Origin: an uncultured bacterium
GTDB taxonomy: Bacteria > Planctomycetota > GCA-002687715
DNA: 59,859 bases
Direction: 5' to 3'
Assembly: GCA_902826835.1 (NCBI GenBank)
Contig: CADEGH010000031.1
Span: forward strand, 1-59,859
The notes beneath the pieces are model-generated. The model searched no databases. It saw nothing but the letters and a program-made list of their open reading frames with translations, and was not told the DNA's origin. The position numbers were made by a program, and so were the translations under genes. Shown here in pieces: positions 56,900-59,859 of this stretch (position 1 is the stretch's first letter; every line of letters starts with the position of its first letter).

Positions 56900-57136
56900 A
56901 TGGCCGACAAGACCAGGAAATTCTCCGACAACGCCCCGGGCCGCTATTACGTCGATCGCGATTGTGTCCTTTGCACTACCTGCTTCGAACTGGCCGGGGA
57001 TTTTTTTCCGGTGAGTCGCGACGAAAGTCATCGCTTTGTCGTGCGGCAGCCGAACACCCCCGCGGAAATCGCCAAGGTCGAATCGGCGGTCGCGGGCTGC
57101 CCAATGGGGGCGATCGGCGACGACGGGGACACCTGA
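56900..57136 (+). CDS. Small [4Fe-4S] ferredoxin
   Basis: 78 residues, start ATG at 56900, 48 bp divergent from the RND transporter. The cluster motif is CVLCTTC (Cys22, Cys25, Cys28) with a fourth Cys in AGCPMGAIGDDG near the end, one [4Fe-4S] cluster in the pattern of single-cluster ferredoxins found in many bacteria. It is a cytoplasmic electron carrier. The window also encodes KorAB, which needs such a partner, but they are 43 kb apart, so the match is only possible. Its stop TGA abuts the stop of the convergent ABC gene. Confidence 0.9.
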   Translation: MADKTRKFSDNAPGRYYVDRDCVLCTTCFELAGDFFPVSRDESHRFVVRQPNTPAEIAKVESAVAGCPMGAIGDDGDT

Positions 57137-58645
57137 TTACGCGGCCAGCATGGCCAGAAGTTCGCGCTCGGAGAGGGAGGCGGCCTCGATCGTCGGCAGG
57201 GCTCGGCCCTGGCGCAGCGGGAGCAGGCGGTCGGCGACCCGGAACAACTCGGACAGCTCGCTCGTCGCCAGAATGATGGAGGTCCCGGCGTCCGCCAGCG
57301 TCCGGATAAGCGTGTAAATGTCCTCTTTTGCCTTCGGGTCGATACCCCGCGTCGGCTCATCCAAGAGGAGCACCCGAGGCTGCGATTCGAGTGCCCGGGC
57401 CAGCAGCACCTTCTGCTGGTTCCCGCCCGAGAGGCTCCCGATCGAAAGCTCGGGATGGGCGGCGACGATGCCCAGTTCCTCGCGGCGCGTTTCGTAGGCG
57501 CGCCGCTCCTCGGACTGGCGCAGCCATCCCCGGATCGCCCGGGGTCGCGACAGAAACAGGTTTTCGCGCACCGTTTGATCGGGGATCACCCCGAGCCGCG
57601 CGCGGTCCTCGGTCACCAAGGCAATGCCCATCCGTTGGGCACCGCGGATGGAGTCGAGTCGAATCGGTCGCCCATCGATGCGCACAAACCCCTGCATGCG
57701 TTTGCCGTGCTGGCCCGCCAGACATTCGACGAGTTCGGTGCGCCCCGCGCCCATGAGACCGGCGAGCCCCAGAACTTCGCCGGGGAAGAGGGCGAGACTG
57801 ATGTCGGTGAGTCGGTCCCGGCCGCCCGTCACCGGCGCGGCCAAGAACAGGTTTTGAACCTCTAGGCGCGGCACTCCGCTGCGCTTGCGGGGGGTGCTCC
57901 CGTGGCTCGCCGAGACGAGTTCCTTGCCGACCATCGCTTGCACGACCGCTTCGGGGCTGGTCCGCGCGGCCTCCACCGTCAACGCGACCTGGCCGGCGCG
58001 AAGGACGGTCACCCGATCCGCCACCGCGAACACTTCGGCGAGACGGTGGGAAATGAAGATCACTCCGACTCCCTCGCGCTTGAGCTTCCGCATCAGTTCG
58101 AACAGGCCCGAAACTTCGCGATCCGAGAGGGCCGAGGTCGGCTCATCCATGACCAGGATGCGGCTCGAGCGGTGGAGGGCCCGCGCGATCTCCACGGCCT
58201 GCTGTTCGCCGACGCGCAGCGTTTCGGCTGGTCGGTCCGCATCGAGGTGGACTCCGAGGCGCTCCAAGGCGTCGGCGGCAGCGAGGCGCGCGGCGGGCCG
58301 GTCGAGGAAGATTCCACGCCGCCGCGGTTCCGCCCCCAGCACCACGTTGGCGGCGACGCTCAAGTCCATCGCCAACCGCAGTTCCTGGTGGATCATGGTG
58401 ATGCCCGCAGCCTGGGCCTCACGAGGCGAGCGCAGGGGGGTGTCCTGCCCGTCGATCTGAATGGTGCCGCGGTCCGGGCGCAGGGCTCCGGCGAGGATTT
58501 TCATCAAAGTCGACTTGCCGGCGCCGTTCAGTCCGAGAAGCGCGTGCACTTCCCCGGCCCTCAGCTCGAAGTCGACCCCGGTGAGCACCTGGTTCGCGCC
58601 GAAGGCGTGGTGAATGCCGTGCATCCGCAGCAGAGGTGGCGCCAT
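57137..58645 (-). CDS. Sugar/nucleoside-type ABC transporter, double-ATPase subunit (RbsA-like)
   Basis: 502 residues, the normal length for RbsA/MglA. The first ATPase domain has Walker A GLNGAGKST (about 38-46), signature LRVGEQQ and Walker B ILVMDEPTSAL. The second has a degenerate Walker A (GLMGAGRTE), a canonical LSGGNQQ signature and LLLDEPTRGID, the usual asymmetry of the CUT2 and nucleoside families. No Shine-Dalgarno is visible at the ATG at 58645. The gene stands 43 bp after the asparaginase, and no permease or binding protein is present here, so its partners must be elsewhere. Confidence 0.93.
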   Translation of the reverse strand: MAPPLLRMHGIHHAFGANQVLTGVDFELRAGEVHALLGLNGAGKSTLMKILAGALRPDRGTIQIDGQDTPLRSPREAQAAGITMIHQELRLAMDLSVAANVVLGAEPRRRGIFLDRPAARLAAADALERLGVHLDADRPAETLRVGEQQAVEIARALHRSSRILVMDEPTSALSDREVSGLFELMRKLKREGVGVIFISHRLAEVFAVADRVTVLRAGQVALTVEAARTSPEAVVQAMVGKELVSASHGSTPRKRSGVPRLEVQNLFLAAPVTGGRDRLTDISLALFPGEVLGLAGLMGAGRTELVECLAGQHGKRMQGFVRIDGRPIRLDSIRGAQRMGIALVTEDRARLGVIPDQTVRENLFLSRPRAIRGWLRQSEERRAYETRREELGIVAAHPELSIGSLSGGNQQKVLLARALESQPRVLLLDEPTRGIDPKAKEDIYTLIRTLADAGTSIILATSELSELFRVADRLLPLRQGRALPTIEAASLSERELLAMLAA

Positions 58646-58688
58646 GCGGAGGATCGTAGACGATTCGGGGCGGGACGCTCGTTCTGGG

Positions 58689-59699
58689 TCAGGCGATCGT
58701 GGGGACCCAAGCGCCAACCACCCGCCCGGCGTGGTTGCGCCGCTCGGGATCCACCATTCCCCGCAAGCGGTCGAGTTCTTCGGTGGTGAGCAGCCCTTGT
58801 CGATGCAGCAGCGCCGCCAACAACCGCTCGCTCGCGGGAGTGGAGCCGTCGTCGATGTGGAGAGCGAACCCGATCCCTTCGTCGGGAATGCAGCCGCCGT
58901 AGAAGCCCTCCGCGCCGACTTTGGCGAGGACGCGCCCTTCCGTCGCGACGAGCAGCGCGGTGCAGAATCGTTTCTCTCCGGCCAACAGGTGGGGGTGGGC
59001 GCGGATCGCCGCGAGGAGTCGCGCACACGCTCTCCGCTGCGCCTCGGAGAACATGGGACCGGGTCGACCGAAGTTGGCGAAGGCACGCGCCGTCGCGTTC
59101 AGCGGAAGGACGAAGGTAGGGGCGCTGCAGCCGTCGACGGCGGTTCTCACCGCCTCGGCGGGAATCTCCGCGAACTGCGCGAGCAGCTGCACGATGCCGC
59201 GCTGCACGGCGTGGGAGGGCGCGAGGTAGTCGGCCGTCGATTCACCCAGGGCACGAGCCGCGAGCAGCATGCCCGCGTGTTTTCCGGAGCAGTTGTTGTG
59301 GAGCGAGGTGGGTTTTTCGCCCCGGCTTCGCAGCGCCGACGCCGCGGCGGCGGACATCGGAGAGTGAGGCGCACAGCCGAGATCGGAAACCGCGAGGCCG
59401 CCCTTCTCGAGGAGGGACGCTGCCACGCGAACGTGCTCCGGTTCTCCGTTGTGGGAAGCACACATCAACGCCAGTTCGTCCGCAGTCACTCCGTAGCGAT
59501 CCACCGCCCCCGAGAGCAAGGGTGGTAGCGCCTGGAAGAACTTCGTCCCCGAACGACAAAAATAGAGTCGCTCGATCTCCCCCGCCGAGGCCATCATCTG
59601 CTCTCCCCGGAGCAGTACATATGCTCCGCGGTGCTGACACTCGACGAAGTCCCCGCGGGTCTGATACAGCACCACCGGATTCTCGTAACGGCTGATCAT
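58689..59699 (-). CDS. Type II asparaginase (Asparaginase_II family)
   Basis: 336 residues. It matches the Asparaginase_II family known from Rhizobium etli AnsA, which is unrelated to the E. coli enzymes. Motifs include the SGTKFFQALP segment near 50, ASHNGEPEH, HNNCSGKHAGML in the middle, and VDGCSAPTFVLPL. It hydrolyses asparagine to aspartate and ammonia. No signal peptide is seen. The gene starts 16 bp before the 44-bp repeat array and sits 43 bp upstream of the ABC ATPase gene. A co-transcribed transporter would fit uptake of a nitrogen compound, but this is inference. Confidence 0.92.
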   Translation of the reverse strand: MISRYENPVVLYQTRGDFVECQHRGAYVLLRGEQMMASAGEIERLYFCRSGTKFFQALPPLLSGAVDRYGVTADELALMCASHNGEPEHVRVAASLLEKGGLAVSDLGCAPHSPMSAAAASALRSRGEKPTSLHNNCSGKHAGMLLAARALGESTADYLAPSHAVQRGIVQLLAQFAEIPAEAVRTAVDGCSAPTFVLPLNATARAFANFGRPGPMFSEAQRRACARLLAAIRAHPHLLAGEKRFCTALLVATEGRVLAKVGAEGFYGGCIPDEGIGFALHIDDGSTPASERLLAALLHRQGLLTTEELDRLRGMVDPERRNHAGRVVGAWVPTIA

Positions 59700-59715
59700 G
59701 CGACGCTCATGGTAC

Positions 59716-59830
59716 CTCCCCTCCCGACGTGCGTGGCACCGCCAAAGTCAATGCACCCCGCTCCCTCCCAACGTGCGCGCCACCCCCAGGGTCATGGCAC
59801 CCCGCTCCCTCCCGACGTGCGTGCCACCCC
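59716..59830 (-). repeat. 44-bp tandem repeat, right end (about 2.6 units)
   Basis: Units start at 59716, 59760 and 59804 and share CTCCCGACGTGCGTG and a GCACCCC end, with exactly 44-bp spacing. They are the reverse complement of the left-end repeat at 1-70. A second unit has AACGTGCGCG, so they are imperfect. No transposase or spacers are near. Confidence 0.8.
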
Positions 59831-59840
59831 CCATGGGAAC

Positions 59841-59858
59841 GCGGATCACCAGATCCGC
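59841..59858. repeat. Palindromic hairpin element, copy 3
   Basis: GCGGATC, ACCA loop and GATCCGC, the same element as at 77-94 and 284-301. The 27 bp at 59833-59859 match 283-309 exactly on the opposite strand. Confidence 0.7.
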
Positions 59859-59859
59859 C

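Noticed and set aside
59716..59830. CRISPR array
   Set aside because: The 44-bp units are contiguous, without spacers, and no cas genes are present.

Overview
This is a GC-rich, tightly packed bacterial segment of about 60 kb with roughly 29 protein genes and no rRNA or tRNA that I can see. The content suggests Planctomycetota or a near relative: large secreted FG-GAP/VCBS proteins sharing a C-terminal domain, a Ser/Thr kinase with TPRs, a Tat-exported PhoX-type protein, multi-domain cytochrome c/beta-propeller proteins and many exported hypothetical proteins. That assignment is inferred from gene style; no marker gene proves it. Both ends carry the same 44-bp tandem repeat, in opposite orientations, beside a small palindrome. 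The window may therefore be a whole contig that broke at a dispersed repeat.

Layout. 1-1.9 kb: repeats, a promoter and a hypothetical membrane protein. 1.9-7.3 kb (minus): Ser/Thr kinase-TPR, amidohydrolase, PhoX-like protein. 7.6-11.2 kb: two exported unknowns, one with a gluzincin (peptidase MA-like) motif. 11.2-14.1 kb: korA-korB, a 2-oxoacid:ferredoxin oxidoreductase. 14.2-16.1 kb: M48-type membrane protease. 16.4-25.3 kb: three tandem paralogous FG-GAP secreted proteins, each behind its own promoter of the same design (TTGACS, 18 bp, TA-rich -10). 25.3-32.4 kb: EamA transporter, alpha-glucan phosphorylase, type IA topoisomerase, YchF. 32.5-37.1 kb: a fourth FG-GAP protein and an overlapping histidine kinase/receiver pair.

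The most interesting part is the minus-strand run from 48.8 to 37.1 kb: peptidase MA-like protein, cytochrome c/beta-propeller protein, a YedE-type selenium transporter, an AsmA-like envelope protein, and a TlpA/thioredoxin-like protein. The active-site CGPC of the last is encoded as UGA-Gly-Pro-Cys. Downstream of the UGA is an 8-bp perfect stem with a GGUC loop, which fits a bacterial SECIS element. I read it as a selenoprotein (Sec265) that ordinary gene calling would split into a truncated 264-residue protein and a separate 100-residue fragment. A selenium transporter two genes upstream on the same strand supports this.

48.9-59.7 kb: metallophosphoesterase-LamG protein, a 639-residue unknown, a 223-residue unknown translationally coupled to an RND/MMPL transporter with a TPR tail, a small ferredoxin (a possible KorAB partner), a sugar-type double-ATPase ABC protein and a type II asparaginase.
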